NCBI RefSeq assembly: GCF_947090785.1
Contig: NZ_OX352320.1
Coordinates: 1,054,001-1,118,000, forward strand
Direction: 5' to 3'
DNA length: 64,000 nt
DNA from: Rheinheimera sp. MM224
Lineage (GTDB): Bacteria; Pseudomonadota; Gammaproteobacteria; Enterobacterales; Alteromonadaceae
Part shown: positions 46,449-56,723 of the stretch, one piece after another
How the letters are laid out: the number at the start of each line of letters is the position of its first letter
Position numbering within the stretch: the stretch's first letter is position 1
Notes under the pieces: generated by a model
The model's input: only the letters and a program-made list of their open reading frames with translations
Database searches by the model: none
What the model was told of the DNA's origin: nothing
Position numbers and translations under genes: made by a program

Positions 46449-46469
46449 GGGCGACCTTTAAGGCCGCCC
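46449..46469 (-). terminator. Probable terminator after ppnP
   Basis: Hairpin GGGCG-A-CCT/AGG-C-CGCCC followed on the minus strand by TTACAGTTTTTT. It lies between ppnP and the ABC exporter gene, so the exporter probably has its own promoter. Confidence 0.5.
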
Positions 46470-46514
46470 GTCTCAAATTACCAACCTATGCTGATGGGCC
46501 AGTTAGTGCCTTAC

Positions 46515-46796
46515 TTACTGATAAGTGCAGAGATAGGCTGTATCAGTTTCAACTTTTAACTGAAACTTAGCATGAGCTGGTACTTCAAACACAGCGCCGC
46601 GCACGAAGGTTTGCCACTGGGTTTCACCCGGCAATAATACGGTTAAAGCACCACTAATCACAGTTAAAACTTCATGCTGACTAGTACCAAATTCGTAATC
46701 ACCTGGCGCCATCACGCCTACAGTAGCCGGTAATTCTTCGCCCTGAAAAGCAATGGATGTCACCTTGCCGTCAAAATAACTATTTACTTTAAACAT
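46515..46796 (-). CDS. ppnP: Pyrimidine/purine nucleoside phosphorylase
   Basis: 93-residue cupin-fold protein of the PpnP (YaiE) family: [17 protein letters not shown] at the start and [12 protein letters not shown] in the middle. It phosphorolyses several nucleosides to base and ribose 1-phosphate. A longer open frame runs to 46928, but the ATG at 46796 has AAAGGAG upstream and gives the family length. Confidence 0.92.
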   Translation of the reverse strand: MFKVNSYFDGKVTSIAFQGEELPATVGVMAPGDYEFGTSQHEVLTVISGALTVLLPGETQWQTFVRGAVFEVPAHAKFQLKVETDTAYLCTYQ

Positions 46797-47008
46797 CTGA
46801 TTTTGCTCCTTTGAAATACTGAAATCAGTTAAACCTATTTCGATTTTGAAATAAAGAGATTTCTGGGTGTTTAGAAGTCTAAAACCAAAATTAGGGAAAT
46901 TGAATATGACTCGGGCTTTTTTTAACAACAGTGCTATACCTTTAGGGCGATATGATGGAAAGGAGTCTAAGTAGTTGAATTTGTACTTTAATCAGCATTG
47001 GAGTATTT

Positions 47009-47704
47009 ATGCGGATCACAAAACAGTTCGTCCTTCCCGGCTTATTCATGTTGGGGGTAAGCCCGACCGCTCTGGCCAATTTAAGCTCCACTGTCACCCT
47101 ATCTTCAAACTATTTATTTAACGGTATTACGCTGACCGAAGATGACCCGGCTTTGCAGCCAAGTCTCGACTGGGTATCCGATTCGGGTTGGTATGTCGGA
47201 AGCTGGGGATCGAATGTCAGCTTTGTTGAAAATACCGATCTTGAAGTAGATTTTTACACAGGCTATTACACAGATTTAGGCCGTAATTGGGCGCTGGATC
47301 TTGGTATAGCGCATTACACTTATTACGGCAGCAGCGATAGCAGTGCCTTTGATTATCCTGAGGCGTACATCAAAGTGTCTTATGGTGATACCAAACTAAG
47401 TTACTGGTATGCCAAAGATTATTTTGGCGCTGGTGGTGGCCATTACATTGTGATGTTGAGTCAAAACTTTCAGCTAACAGAAGGCATGACCTTAATGCTG
47501 TCCGCTGATCGCTCAACCTCGACCGACACAAATAAATTTCTGCGTGATAACGACGGTACTTACCATCACTGGCGCGTGGCGCTTATCAGCGAATGGTTAG
47601 GGGCAAAATGGACTGCAGCCTTTGATGACACCGATCTGGAACTGGACGATTTAGGTGAACCCACCTTTTCGTTGTCAGTAGCAAAAACCTTCAATTGGCT
47701 TTAG
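47009..47704 (+). CDS. TorF-family putative outer-membrane porin
   Basis: 231 residues with a signal peptide (LPGLFMLGVSPTALA-NLSS) and a family-typical opening of the mature part, TVTLSSNYLFNGITLTEDDPALQPSLDW. Alternating beta strands and a C-terminal aromatic region point to a small outer-membrane barrel (Gcw_chp/TIGR02001). It is first in an operon with a chemoreceptor and a periplasmic binding protein. TTGGAG precedes the ATG. Confidence 0.8.
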   Translation: MRITKQFVLPGLFMLGVSPTALANLSSTVTLSSNYLFNGITLTEDDPALQPSLDWVSDSGWYVGSWGSNVSFVENTDLEVDFYTGYYTDLGRNWALDLGIAHYTYYGSSDSSAFDYPEAYIKVSYGDTKLSYWYAKDYFGAGGGHYIVMLSQNFQLTEGMTLMLSADRSTSTDTNKFLRDNDGTYHHWRVALISEWLGAKWTAAFDDTDLELDDLGEPTFSLSVAKTFNWL

Positions 47705-47713
47705 GTGGCGGTT

Positions 47714-49828
47714 ATGCAGTTAAATTCTTTACGTTTTAAACTTACTTTTGGTGTCGCGCTTTTACTCGCTATCAGTATTAGCAGCATGGCTTTTATTGGC
47801 TGGTATTCGATGACCAGCAGTAATGAATCGGCTGTCACCAAACTGACGCAGTCGGTACGTACATTAGCCGAACAAATCCTGACTGAAGCCGCACAGCGCA
47901 CAGCGCTTGAAACAAGTAGCGTACTTGACCGCAATTTTGATACGGCTAAAAACTTTGCCGCTGTTTTGTCCGGCTCAGCCCTTGGTAGTGGGCAGACGCC
48001 TTATAGCCGCGATCAGGTGAAAGTCATGGCGGGGCAAATTCTGGGCGCGAATAAAGGCATTTCATCCTTATTTGGCCAGTTTGAACCCAATGGTTATGAT
48101 GGCGCTGATAGTCAATTCTCCATCAACAATGATCACAGTTCTAAAACCGGCACTATGGAGATTTATTGGATCCGTGAGCAAAACCAGCTGAAGTTTGTGC
48201 AAGTGCCGGATCCGGCGGTGAAATACAAAGACAGCAAAAACGAATACGGAGTGCGTGAAGCTGAATGGTATCTCTGCAGTCGCGACACTAAGAAAGCTTG
48301 TTTGATGGAGCCTTATTTGTGGGAAATCACGCCGGGTAATCAGGTGCTTTTAACCTCACTGGTGTATCCGGTCGTGACGCAGGATCAGTTCAGAGGCGTG
48401 TCTGGTGTCGATTTAAACTTGCCGGTATTGCAAACCTTGCTGCAGGCTCAGGCCGATTTATTGTATGACGGCAAAGCTGAACTTTATTTGATCAGTAAAT
48501 ATGGTTTGGTGGTGGCCAGTAATAAATTCCCTGATAAATTAGGCCAGTCGATTAAAACTCTGGACGCTGATTTAGCCGCGCATTTGCAGCAACAACAAGC
48601 CGGAGTCAGTTTATACAAAGATGCCATGCTGGTGACTGAACCCATAAAACTCGACAGCACCGAATCTGGATGGACCGTGGTGGTGGCTGTGCCGGAAGCT
48701 ACAGCTTTAGCTATGGCAACTCAACTGGCGAATCAGTTGAATGAAGATTCAGCCCAAACTACGCAAAGCATGATTGGTTTAGGTCTGGTGCTGTTATTGG
48801 CTTTTGTGCTGTTGATGGCATTGGGTTTAAAAACTGCGACAGCACCCATTTTACAGATGAGTGTGCTGATGAAAGAACTGGCTGGTTCTGAGGGGGATTT
48901 AACCCGGCAGTTAAAACAAAGCCAACATCAGGAACTGAATGATATGGCAGATGGTTTTAATATGTTTACAGCCAAATTGCGCTCAATGATCAATAACTTA
49001 AAAGAGTCGTCTAAGTTAATGCAGTACCAGTCTGAGCAAATGGTCAAAACCACAGATCAAACCAACAGTTCGGTCAGTATTCAGGCTAGTGAAATTCAGA
49101 ACGTCGCTTCTGCTATGCATGAAATGTCAGCAACAGCCCATGAGGTGGCCAATCTTGCTAGCAATACAGCACAAGGTGCACAGCAATCACTGGAAGCTTT
49201 AACCTCGGCCAATCAGTTATTCCAAAATACAGTGGAAGCCTTTAAAGCTGTGTCTGTTGAATTTAACCACACCAGTCAGGGCGTGAATGAAGTAGCACAA
49301 AGCAGCCAGAAAATTAACGGCATTATTGATGTGATCCAGGCCATAGCGGAACAAACCAACTTACTGGCATTAAATGCTGCTATTGAGGCTGCGCGGGCAG
49401 GGGAGCAAGGCCGTGGTTTTGCTGTGGTCGCAGACGAAGTGCGGTCCTTAGCTGCCCGTACTCACAGCTCTACCGATGAAATTAAAAACCTGATCCATGC
49501 TTTGCAGCAACAAGTCTCTGCTGCCGTACAACAAATTCACACCAATACAGCCAAAGTGACCAGTACCTTACAGGAAGCAGAAAGCTCGTATGAGAAGTTA
49601 TCTATGGCCACTCAAGGCATTTCCAGCATAGCGGACAACGCTTTTCAGGTCGCTTCAGCGGCGGAAGAGCAAAATCAGGTGAGCGAAGAAATTAACCGTA
49701 ATATCACAGCCATAGATGATGCCACTAAAGCGCTGCATCAATTGGCCAAACAAAACCTGTTGATCAGCAAAGAAATAGACACTATTACCGGAGCTATGGA
49801 TGCTCAGCTGGCGCAGTTGCGCTGCTAA
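47714..49828 (+). CDS. Methyl-accepting chemotaxis protein with Cache sensor domain
   Basis: 704 residues. TM1 is near 5-30, then a double-Cache periplasmic sensor ([29 protein letters not shown] and FRGVSGVDL are typical), TM2 near 355-378, HAMP, and the signalling domain with [23 protein letters not shown] at 47705 abuts the previous stop, but AGGTGG is spaced for the ATG at 47714. The ligand is unknown; dCache domains usually bind amino acids, amines or organic acids directly. Confidence 0.93.
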   Translation: MQLNSLRFKLTFGVALLLAISISSMAFIGWYSMTSSNESAVTKLTQSVRTLAEQILTEAAQRTALETSSVLDRNFDTAKNFAAVLSGSALGSGQTPYSRDQVKVMAGQILGANKGISSLFGQFEPNGYDGADSQFSINNDHSSKTGTMEIYWIREQNQLKFVQVPDPAVKYKDSKNEYGVREAEWYLCSRDTKKACLMEPYLWEITPGNQVLLTSLVYPVVTQDQFRGVSGVDLNLPVLQTLLQAQADLLYDGKAELYLISKYGLVVASNKFPDKLGQSIKTLDADLAAHLQQQQAGVSLYKDAMLVTEPIKLDSTESGWTVVVAVPEATALAMATQLANQLNEDSAQTTQSMIGLGLVLLLAFVLLMALGLKTATAPILQMSVLMKELAGSEGDLTRQLKQSQHQELNDMADGFNMFTAKLRSMINNLKESSKLMQYQSEQMVKTTDQTNSSVSIQASEIQNVASAMHEMSATAHEVANLASNTAQGAQQSLEALTSANQLFQNTVEAFKAVSVEFNHTSQGVNEVAQSSQKINGIIDVIQAIAEQTNLLALNAAIEAARAGEQGRGFAVVADEVRSLAARTHSSTDEIKNLIHALQQQVSAAVQQIHTNTAKVTSTLQEAESSYEKLSMATQGISSIADNAFQVASAAEEQNQVSEEINRNITAIDDATKALHQLAKQNLLISKEIDTITGAMDAQLAQLRC

Positions 49829-49843
49829 GTTGAGGCAAGTGAT

Positions 49844-50569
49844 GTGAAGAAGTGGTTGTTTTGGGTCCTGGTTCTGCCCACTTCTGTGTGGGCTGTTGTT
49901 GCTGAACCTTTGAGGCTGGCCAGTTTAGACTGGCCGCCTTACACAGGTCATCAGCTTGAGCAACAAGGTGAAACAGCAGTGCTGCTCAGGCAGGTATTTG
50001 CTGCAATGCAACAGGAAGTGCAGACTGAGTTCTTGCCCTGGTCCAGAGCTATTCGCGCCAGTGAAAAAAACGGTGCTTTGTACGCAGGTTATTTCCCTGA
50101 ATACCAAACCCATAACCCAAAGTTTATTTTATCCGATAGCTTAGGGGTCAGCGAACTGGGTTTTGTTGAAGCCACAGCCAAACCACTCGGCCAGCTGAGT
50201 ATGGCGGTGTTAGCCAAATTCCAGTTGGGCGTGGTGCAGGATTACGTCAATTTAACAGTGGTTGATCAGATGATCGGCAGAGGCCAACTGACACCCCAGT
50301 TAGCGTTTTCTGATCGGCAAAATATTCTCAAAGTAGCCTTGGGTCGTTTGGATCTGGCCGTGATTGACCGTAGGGTTTTAGCGTATTTGCTGGAACATGA
50401 CGCCGAAGTAAAACGTTTGGCGACAGACAAAGTGCAATTTAATGCCAGTTTAACTGAACTAAAAACCTTGCATCTGGCGCTTCGACATGAGCCTGCTCAT
50501 CAGCTATTGATAGAGAAATTTAATCACTATTTACACAAGGTTAAATCTGATTCTGCAGTAACGAATTAA
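49844..50569 (+). CDS. Periplasmic substrate-binding protein (SBP family 3-like)
   Basis: 241 residues with a signal peptide (LFWVLVLPTSVWAVVA). The mature part starts RLASLDWPPYTGHQLEQQGE, the usual opening of family-3 solute-binding proteins, and later has ALGRLDLAVIDRRV. No ABC permease genes are adjacent. It starts with GTG 15 bp after the chemoreceptor stop (GAGG upstream), so it may feed that receptor or act as a sensor. Its ligand is unknown. Confidence 0.78.
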   Translation: MKKWLFWVLVLPTSVWAVVAEPLRLASLDWPPYTGHQLEQQGETAVLLRQVFAAMQQEVQTEFLPWSRAIRASEKNGALYAGYFPEYQTHNPKFILSDSLGVSELGFVEATAKPLGQLSMAVLAKFQLGVVQDYVNLTVVDQMIGRGQLTPQLAFSDRQNILKVALGRLDLAVIDRRVLAYLLEHDAEVKRLATDKVQFNASLTELKTLHLALRHEPAHQLLIEKFNHYLHKVKSDSAVTN

Positions 50570-50718
50570 GTTTGTTTCTGAAACGACAGTTTTTTGCTTT
50601 ACGTATCTTGGCTAGGCGTTGTATTTTTGATGCTTAGCCGCAGTGTTGTGTAGTGCTTAATTCAATACTTGGGATCAAAGGTCTGTAAAAGCTAATAAGT
50701 GCACGGGAGATAGCAAGC

Positions 50719-51042
50719 ATGGAATGGTACTGGTGGATAATTCTGGGTATTGTTGGATTTTCGATATTTAATCACTATCGTCAAATAAAATTAAAACGAC
50801 AGAACCTAATAAAAAAATATGGTGATGCAAGGCTCGTAGATAAAATAATGAGTAACATGTTTTGGCAGGGACAAACAAAGGGACAGCTTATTGATTCGTT
50901 AGGGCGGCCTCAGGATGTGGATCAAAAAGTGTTAAAAACCAAAACAAAAGAAGTCTGGAAATACAAGCCAACAGGTAAGAATCGCTACGCTCTAAAAATT
51001 ACTTTAGAGGATGATGAAGTTATTGGTTGGGATCAAAAATAG
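50719..51042 (+). CDS. Hypothetical membrane-anchored small protein
   Basis: 107 residues: a single N-terminal helix (WYWWIILGIVGFSIF), a basic stretch, then a soluble C-terminal part (GQLIDSLGRPQDVD, EVWKYKP) that resembles the SmpA/OmlA-type or DUF2845 small fold. It is more A/T-rich than its neighbours. GGGAG precedes the ATG. Function unknown. Confidence 0.6.
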   Translation: MEWYWWIILGIVGFSIFNHYRQIKLKRQNLIKKYGDARLVDKIMSNMFWQGQTKGQLIDSLGRPQDVDQKVLKTKTKEVWKYKPTGKNRYALKITLEDDEVIGWDQK

Positions 51043-51065
51043 TCGTCAGACTATTTAATGCATAA

Positions 51066-51088
51066 AAAAGGCGCCATCGGCGCCTTTT
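51066..51088. terminator. Bidirectional terminator
   Basis: 10-bp stem AAAAGGCGCC/GGCGCCTTTT with a 3-nt ATC loop between the convergent 50719 and 51118 genes. Confidence 0.92.
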
Positions 51089-51117
51089 AGATTAAAAAAA
51101 GAAATCAAATCAACCCA

Positions 51118-53055
51118 TCAAAATTTCAATACCACAGACTCCAGCGGTGCCAGTTCAATCTGCACTGAAGCAGTATCGCCTGTCACTTTTAAAGATGCTT
51201 TGTGTTCAGACAACAGGTCTTTTAGCTCATAATCGCCTTTACCTAACTGCCATTGCTGCAGCAAATCTGCAGGCAATTTCAGTGCAAAACTTGTGGCCGT
51301 CGTGGCGAAGTTACTGGCGACTATCACTTTGGTTTTCTCGTTAAAACGGGCGAAGGCGTAGGTTTTATCGCTATAACCTGGAGTAGCTTTATTGATGCTA
51401 TGCAGCTCCTGATAAGCGCCGTTAAATACAGCTTCAGTTGCCGATAAGCTCATTAATTTGGTGTAAAACTCACGCAGTTGCTTTTGTTCTGCCGTCAGTT
51501 TGCCACCATCAAATTTGCCGTCATTGAGCCAGTTTTGATGAGCGGGTACGCCTGCGTAGTCAAAGATAGTAGTGCGGCTTGGATCGCCAAAACCAGAATC
51601 TAAAGCTCCGGTTTCACCGACTTCCTGACCAAAATACAACATAGTCGGAGAGCTGCTGATTAAGGCTGACACTACCATAGCGGGTTTGGCTTTGTTGGCA
51701 TCACCGGCAAATTCAGGCGCAGCAATACGTTGCTCGTCGTGGTTTTCTAAAAAGTGCAGCATATGGTGTTCAATATCCGCCATGCCTTTTTGCACGCTGG
51801 CAATAGCATCAGTACTGCCTTTGCCTTGCATCACCAGCTTTAAGCTGTCGTACATTTCCACTTTGTCGTACAGGTAATCCATTTTTCCGAGGCGAATATA
51901 GTCGCGGTATAAGATGGGGTTATAGACTTCTGCCAATAAAAAGGCATTTGGATTCTTGGTTTTAATGCTGGAGTTTAAAAAGCTCCAGAATTCGACCGGC
52001 ACCATTTCAGCCATATCAAAACGGAAACCATCTACGCCTTTATCCAGCCAGTAGAAGGCGATATCGCGAAATTTCAGCCAGGAATTAGGCACGTCTTTGC
52101 CTTGCCAGAAGGCGGCGTGTTCTTGCACTGATTTATCGGCGAAGTCGACAGGTAAGCGATCAAAATCGTAGCTGCCGTCTGGCTTAACACCGTAGTTTAC
52201 TTTAACGGTTTCATACCAGTCGTTAAAATCTGGCTGAGCTAAACGTGAGCCATTGCCTGTCCATTTGGCCGGGTTTTCGTCAAATTTTCCGTCGCTCAGT
52301 GGATGAGCTTCGCCGCCCAAAGCCTGATAACCGTTTTGTGCTACTGGTACCTGAAACGGTTGACCTGGTACGTAATAGAAGTTGTTGTCACGTTTGTATT
52401 CAACGCTGGTGTCGTCATTGGCACCAAAATCTTCAATGCCTGCAGGTTTGTCTAAGGATTTATAATGCCGTGCCACATGGTTTGGCACTATATCAATAAT
52501 GACCTTTAAACCCTCTGCATGAGTGCGGTTTATCAGCGCCTGAAATTCCTGCAGTCGTTTGGCCGGATCCACTGCTAAATCCGGGTTGACACTGTAATAG
52601 TCTTTGACCGCATAAGGTGAACCAGCGCGGCCTTTGACTACATCCGGGTCGTCATGGCTTATGCCATAAGCGCTGTAATCTCTAATGACTGCATGGTGCA
52701 AAATACCGGTATACCAGACATAACTAGCACCCAGCTCTTTAATGCCTTTCAGTGCTGCTTCGTTAATATCGTTAAATTTACCGACACCGTTTTGTTCCGC
52801 AGTGCCCCAGGGCTGATTGCTGGTGTTGGTATTGCCGAATAAGCGGGTGAACATCTGATACACCACCACTTTGCCTGCGGCCTGTTCGGCTTGTGGTTTG
52901 GCCTGCACTGGTTGTTCTGCCGCTTTTTTTACTTCAGTGGATGGCGTCTGGTTTTGCACTGGTGCTTTACCGCAGGAAGCCAATACAGCTAAAGCAAAGG
53001 CGCTGAACAGCCATGTTTTGATCGGGCTGCTTTTGGCATAAATAGGAAATTGCAT
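51118..53055 (-). CDS. GH13 alpha-amylase-family lipoprotein
   Basis: 645 residues with lipobox VLASC (Cys28) and a Pro/Gln/Ala-rich linker to about residue 60, then a GH13 (beta/alpha)8 barrel. Conserved regions are DIVPNH (188-193), GFRFDMAE (nucleophile Asp347), LLAEVYNP (acid Glu376) and FLENHDE (Asp440). The C-terminal domain is beta-rich (about 560-645). It hydrolyses alpha-glucans such as starch or maltodextrin at the cell envelope; exact specificity is not clear from motifs. Confidence 0.92.
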   Translation of the reverse strand: MQFPIYAKSSPIKTWLFSAFALAVLASCGKAPVQNQTPSTEVKKAAEQPVQAKPQAEQAAGKVVVYQMFTRLFGNTNTSNQPWGTAEQNGVGKFNDINEAALKGIKELGASYVWYTGILHHAVIRDYSAYGISHDDPDVVKGRAGSPYAVKDYYSVNPDLAVDPAKRLQEFQALINRTHAEGLKVIIDIVPNHVARHYKSLDKPAGIEDFGANDDTSVEYKRDNNFYYVPGQPFQVPVAQNGYQALGGEAHPLSDGKFDENPAKWTGNGSRLAQPDFNDWYETVKVNYGVKPDGSYDFDRLPVDFADKSVQEHAAFWQGKDVPNSWLKFRDIAFYWLDKGVDGFRFDMAEMVPVEFWSFLNSSIKTKNPNAFLLAEVYNPILYRDYIRLGKMDYLYDKVEMYDSLKLVMQGKGSTDAIASVQKGMADIEHHMLHFLENHDEQRIAAPEFAGDANKAKPAMVVSALISSSPTMLYFGQEVGETGALDSGFGDPSRTTIFDYAGVPAHQNWLNDGKFDGGKLTAEQKQLREFYTKLMSLSATEAVFNGAYQELHSINKATPGYSDKTYAFARFNEKTKVIVASNFATTATSFALKLPADLLQQWQLGKGDYELKDLLSEHKASLKVTGDTASVQIELAPLESVVLKF

Positions 53056-53160
53056 CTTCGTCTGTTTCCATGTCGTTTTTCCTTATGCTAACACAGCCAC
53101 TCTGTCAGGCTTTTTTACTGCATACGTTTTCATAACCAGAGCATTCAAAGAGTCAGTTGG

Positions 53161-53427
53161 TTATTTAGCTTCTATCCGCTTTAAGCGCTGGATAAAGCGG
53201 TCTATATGTTCTTCGTCTTTGGCATCTATATGATATTTCTGGTGAAAACCTAAAGTGACAGTCACTTCATCAGCCACGAAATACAAATCGTAGCCATCAA
53301 AACCACTGGCAATGGTCATACCGTCCAGCTCAAAACCTTTACCAAAAGTGGTGTCCACTGCCACGCCTTGTTGCTCTACTTTGCTAAATACTTTCATCAG
53401 TAATTTAGCGTCTATTAAATTTTGCAT
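53161..53427 (-). CDS. DUF3081-like small protein
   Basis: 88 residues starting MQNLIDAKLLMKVFSKV, with the segment FDGYDLYFVADEVTVTLGFH and an acidic end before IQRLKRIEAK. This matches the pattern of DUF3081, a small cytoplasmic family of unknown function. AGGAAAA is placed for the ATG at 53427; an upstream extension to 53514 is unlikely. Confidence 0.65.
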   Translation of the reverse strand: MQNLIDAKLLMKVFSKVEQQGVAVDTTFGKGFELDGMTIASGFDGYDLYFVADEVTVTLGFHQKYHIDAKDEEHIDRFIQRLKRIEAK

Positions 53428-53508
53428 AAGTTTTCCTGAGTAGCCGCGCTTTTGCGTTATGGCGATTAATAAAGGTATAGTGCGGCTACGAAAAAAAGGA
53501 GTCCACGG

Positions 53509-54120
53509 ATGCAAATAACTAAAAAAACATTATTTATCAACGCCTTTTCTATCACCGCTACTATTACAGCCAGTCTTGCTTCATGGTCTGTTTCTGCTGC
53601 ACCAAGCCAGGCGCAACTGCAATTTTTTGACCAGTTAAAAGCCCTTTGTGGTAAAGCTTTTGCTGGCAAAACTACAGTGGATAACCAACCAAGCCCGGCT
53701 TTTAGTGGCGATATGGTGATGCATGTGCGCGATTGCAGCGACACACAAATTCAGGTGCCTTTTGTCGTTGGTGAAAACCGCTCCCGCACCTGGATTATTA
53801 CCAAAACCGACACTGGCCTGCAGCTGCAGCACCAACATAAGCATGAAGATGGCACAGATGATCAGTCTACTCTGTACGGTGGCCATACTTCTACAGCAGG
53901 TTGGGCTGAAGCTCAGAGTTTTCCGGCAGATGACTATTCAAAAAACCTCTTTATCAAAACCAAAACACCACAATCAGTCGGCAACACCTGGCATATGTAC
54001 TTATACCCTAATGAAAGTTTCAGCTACCGCTTAACCCGCGAAGGCCGTGAATTTCGGGTTGATTTTGACTTAAGCAAAGCTGTTGCTTTACCAAAAGCCA
54101 ACTGGGGAGAAGAAAAATAA
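53509..54120 (+). CDS. Exported protein of unknown function
   Basis: 203 residues with a signal peptide (ITATITASLASWSVSA-APS). The mature part is soluble with HVRDCSDTQIQVPF, RSRTWIITKTDTGLQL and HMYLYPNESFSYRLTREGREFRVDFD. No enzyme family was recognised. AAAGGAG precedes the ATG. It is divergent from the DUF3081-like gene. Confidence 0.7.
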   Translation: MQITKKTLFINAFSITATITASLASWSVSAAPSQAQLQFFDQLKALCGKAFAGKTTVDNQPSPAFSGDMVMHVRDCSDTQIQVPFVVGENRSRTWIITKTDTGLQLQHQHKHEDGTDDQSTLYGGHTSTAGWAEAQSFPADDYSKNLFIKTKTPQSVGNTWHMYLYPNESFSYRLTREGREFRVDFDLSKAVALPKANWGEEK

Positions 54121-54253
54121 CGCAATTGACGGCGAAATCACCGCTAATGGGGCAAAAGTTGCGATAACTGCTCTGGTCAGTCGCAGCTAGCTTGGTTAGT
54201 ATCGAAGAGTCAGTTTATATCAATATACAAAACAATAATAAATCGGGAGTGTT

Positions 54254-55957
54254 ATGAAACCACAATTTTGGTTTTCAGCCACAACGCTGACCGTGATGGC
54301 CACTTTAACCTTAACAGCTTGTTCTAAACCAGCTGAACAGGAACAAACAGCCAGCACTGCAGCAGTTGAACCCGCCAAAGCAACCAGTGCTTTGGTTGGG
54401 ACTGAGTTTAACTCAGCTTATAAAGACTACTTAAAAACTCTGGCTTCTGATGAATTTCAGGGGCGTATGCCTGCAACCCCAGGCGAAGAAAAAACTATTA
54501 ACTACATCTCAGAGCAATTTAAACGTATTGGCCTCAAAGGTATTAATGGCGACAGTTACCTGCAGCCTGTGTCTTTAGTGCGTATTGATCCTAAAGAAGT
54601 GTCTGGCCTGAAATTAGCGGGCGATAAGCTCAATGCTGAACTGAAATACAAAGAACAAATGATGGCCTGGACCACGCAAGTGACGGAACAGGTTGAAGTC
54701 AAAGACAGCGAGTTAGTCTTTGTCGGTTACGGCATAGTAGCGCCAGAATACGACTGGAACGACTACGAAGGTCTGGACGTAAAAGGCAAAACCGTGGTGA
54801 TGTTTGTGAACGATCCGGGTTTCGCCACTAAGGATCCAAACCTCTTTACCGGCAATGCCATGACTTATTACGGTCGCTGGACTTATAAATACGAAGAAGC
54901 GGCCCGTCAGGGTGCTGCCATGGCCTTGATCATCCACGAAACTGAACCTGCTTCTTATGGCTGGCAGGTGATAGCGGGTGGTTCGCCTACTAAGTTTGAT
55001 CTGATTAATCCAAATAAAAATATGGACAGATCCAAAGTAGAAGGTTGGCTGACTACTGAGTCTGCGCAGCAGCTGTTTGCTTCTATGGGCACTGACATTG
55101 AAACTATGCGTCAAAAAGCGCTGAGCAAAGACTTTGCCCCTGTGCCTATGGGTGTAAAAGCTTCGGTTTCAGTGAAAAACAATATCAGTGAACTGACGTC
55201 AAATAACGTGATGGGTTATATCGAAGGTTCAGAAAAACCAGACGAAGTGGTACTTTATATGGGCCACTGGGATCACTTGGGTGTGGATTTCTCCAATCCA
55301 AAAGACAAAGTCTTTAACGGTGCACAAGACAACGCCAGTGGCACAGCTGCTGTGATAGCTCTGGCTGAACATTTTGCTAAACAGCCGAAGCCAAAACGCT
55401 CAGTCGCTTTCCTTGCTGTAACTGCTGAAGAACGTGGTTTATTAGGTTCAGCCTGGTATGCCGCTCATCCGGTATTCCCGCTGCAAAAAACTGTCGCCGG
55501 TATCAATATGGACGTGATGAACGTCTATGGTCCGATGAAAGATATGGTGGTGGTTGGACATAACAACTCAGAGCTGGAAAACCTGCTGACTAAATACACT
55601 GAACAACAAGGTCGTTATGTGGCTCCTGAGCCAAGTCCTGAGCACGGTTCATTCTACCGCTCAGACCACTTCAATCTGGCCAAAGTTGGCGTGCCTATGT
55701 TGTACGCTAAAGGTGGTATCGACAGTTTTGAACATGGCAAAGAGTGGGGCGCAGCTCAGAAGAAAGAATACAACGTCTGCTGTTACCACAAAGCAGCTGA
55801 CGAATTTAACGACAGCTGGGATCTACGTGGCATACAGCAGGACATGAATGTGTTTTATCAGGTAGGTAATGAACTGGCAAACTCTGATCAGTGGCCAAAC
55901 TGGTTTGAAGGCCGCGAGTTCCGCGCCATACGTGATGCTTCGTTAGCTGTGAAGTAA
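54254..55957 (+). CDS. M28-family zinc metallopeptidase, lipoprotein
   Basis: 567 residues with lipobox LTAC (Cys about 23) and an Ala/Thr-rich linker. A protease-associated (PA) domain is inserted near residues 145-290. The M28 catalytic zinc ligands and base are present in MGHWDHLG, NGAQDNASG, TAEERGLLGS, INMDVMN and YRSDHFN. Family members are aminopeptidases or carboxypeptidases that digest peptides. It is a clear paralogue of the gene at 56724 (shared sequence in nearly every block). GGGAG precedes the ATG. Confidence 0.93.
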   Translation: MKPQFWFSATTLTVMATLTLTACSKPAEQEQTASTAAVEPAKATSALVGTEFNSAYKDYLKTLASDEFQGRMPATPGEEKTINYISEQFKRIGLKGINGDSYLQPVSLVRIDPKEVSGLKLAGDKLNAELKYKEQMMAWTTQVTEQVEVKDSELVFVGYGIVAPEYDWNDYEGLDVKGKTVVMFVNDPGFATKDPNLFTGNAMTYYGRWTYKYEEAARQGAAMALIIHETEPASYGWQVIAGGSPTKFDLINPNKNMDRSKVEGWLTTESAQQLFASMGTDIETMRQKALSKDFAPVPMGVKASVSVKNNISELTSNNVMGYIEGSEKPDEVVLYMGHWDHLGVDFSNPKDKVFNGAQDNASGTAAVIALAEHFAKQPKPKRSVAFLAVTAEERGLLGSAWYAAHPVFPLQKTVAGINMDVMNVYGPMKDMVVVGHNNSELENLLTKYTEQQGRYVAPEPSPEHGSFYRSDHFNLAKVGVPMLYAKGGIDSFEHGKEWGAAQKKEYNVCCYHKAADEFNDSWDLRGIQQDMNVFYQVGNELANSDQWPNWFEGREFRAIRDASLAVK

Positions 55958-55961
55958 ATTA

Positions 55962-56002
55962 AAAATGGGGCAGATCTTTAAAATATGATCTGGCCCCATT
56001 TT
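55962..56002 (+). terminator. Terminator after the first M28 gene
   Basis: Long stem AAAATGGGGC-AGATC/GATCT-GGCCCCATTTT with one bulged base and an A/T-rich loop; it starts 5 bp past the stop codon. Confidence 0.75.
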
Positions 56003-56059
56003 GATGAGTGCTTTTTTCATTGAAGTAAGGCCACAAACACGGACGTCGATTGATATTTA

Positions 56060-56608
56060 ATGAAAAAATCACTTTTGATCCCTTACCTGCTCGTTATTTT
56101 ACCATTGCTTGAAAGCTTGTTTCTGGGCAATGCGCTGGGTCTGGGCTGGAACAGTCCCTTCTTGATGCATCAGATTAGTGTTTATCTGATCCCGGTGAAG
56201 TTGCTGCTTACTCTGGCAGGTTTAAAACTGCTACTTAAAGCAGATGCTCCTCCTGTGTTTAACTACCTAAAAATACCTGTGATCATAGTTGGTGCTCTCC
56301 ATAGCCTTATGCTTACTTTGGTGTGTTTTTTCTATCTGCTTTTGGGCTCCACCGCGCAATTTCACCGTGAAAATGGCAATATTTATGTGTATACCTCTGA
56401 TGCTGGCGCTATGGGCAAGTCCTATCATTATTTTTCTTACATTTGCCGTGATAACTATGGTTTCTATACGCTGCATCCAATAGCCAAACTGGATTGGCTG
56501 GGGGAATTCAGGTTTTACCAGAAAGAGAATTTATTGATGATAGAGCATACAGACTATTACGGAGAGCATGAAAAACAGCTCGATTTAACTGCATTTAGTT
56601 GTGAATAA
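56060..56608 (+). CDS. Hypothetical membrane protein
   Basis: 182 residues with three hydrophobic segments (about 5-27, 42-62, 72-95), then a soluble Tyr-rich C-terminal half (YHYFSYICRDNYGFY). No family recognised and no good ribosome-binding site. It sits between two paralogous M28 peptidase genes. Confidence 0.6.
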   Translation: MKKSLLIPYLLVILPLLESLFLGNALGLGWNSPFLMHQISVYLIPVKLLLTLAGLKLLLKADAPPVFNYLKIPVIIVGALHSLMLTLVCFFYLLLGSTAQFHRENGNIYVYTSDAGAMGKSYHYFSYICRDNYGFYTLHPIAKLDWLGEFRFYQKENLLMIEHTDYYGEHEKQLDLTAFSCE

Positions 56609-56723
56609 GCTACTTTAGGCCCGTCTGCCTAATGTGCTATTGATTCGCTGATCTTAGGGCAGAATTACTGTTTTGCCTTGTTTTTATTGGCCTATGAACA
56701 GACCTGTTTTTAAGGAATACAAC

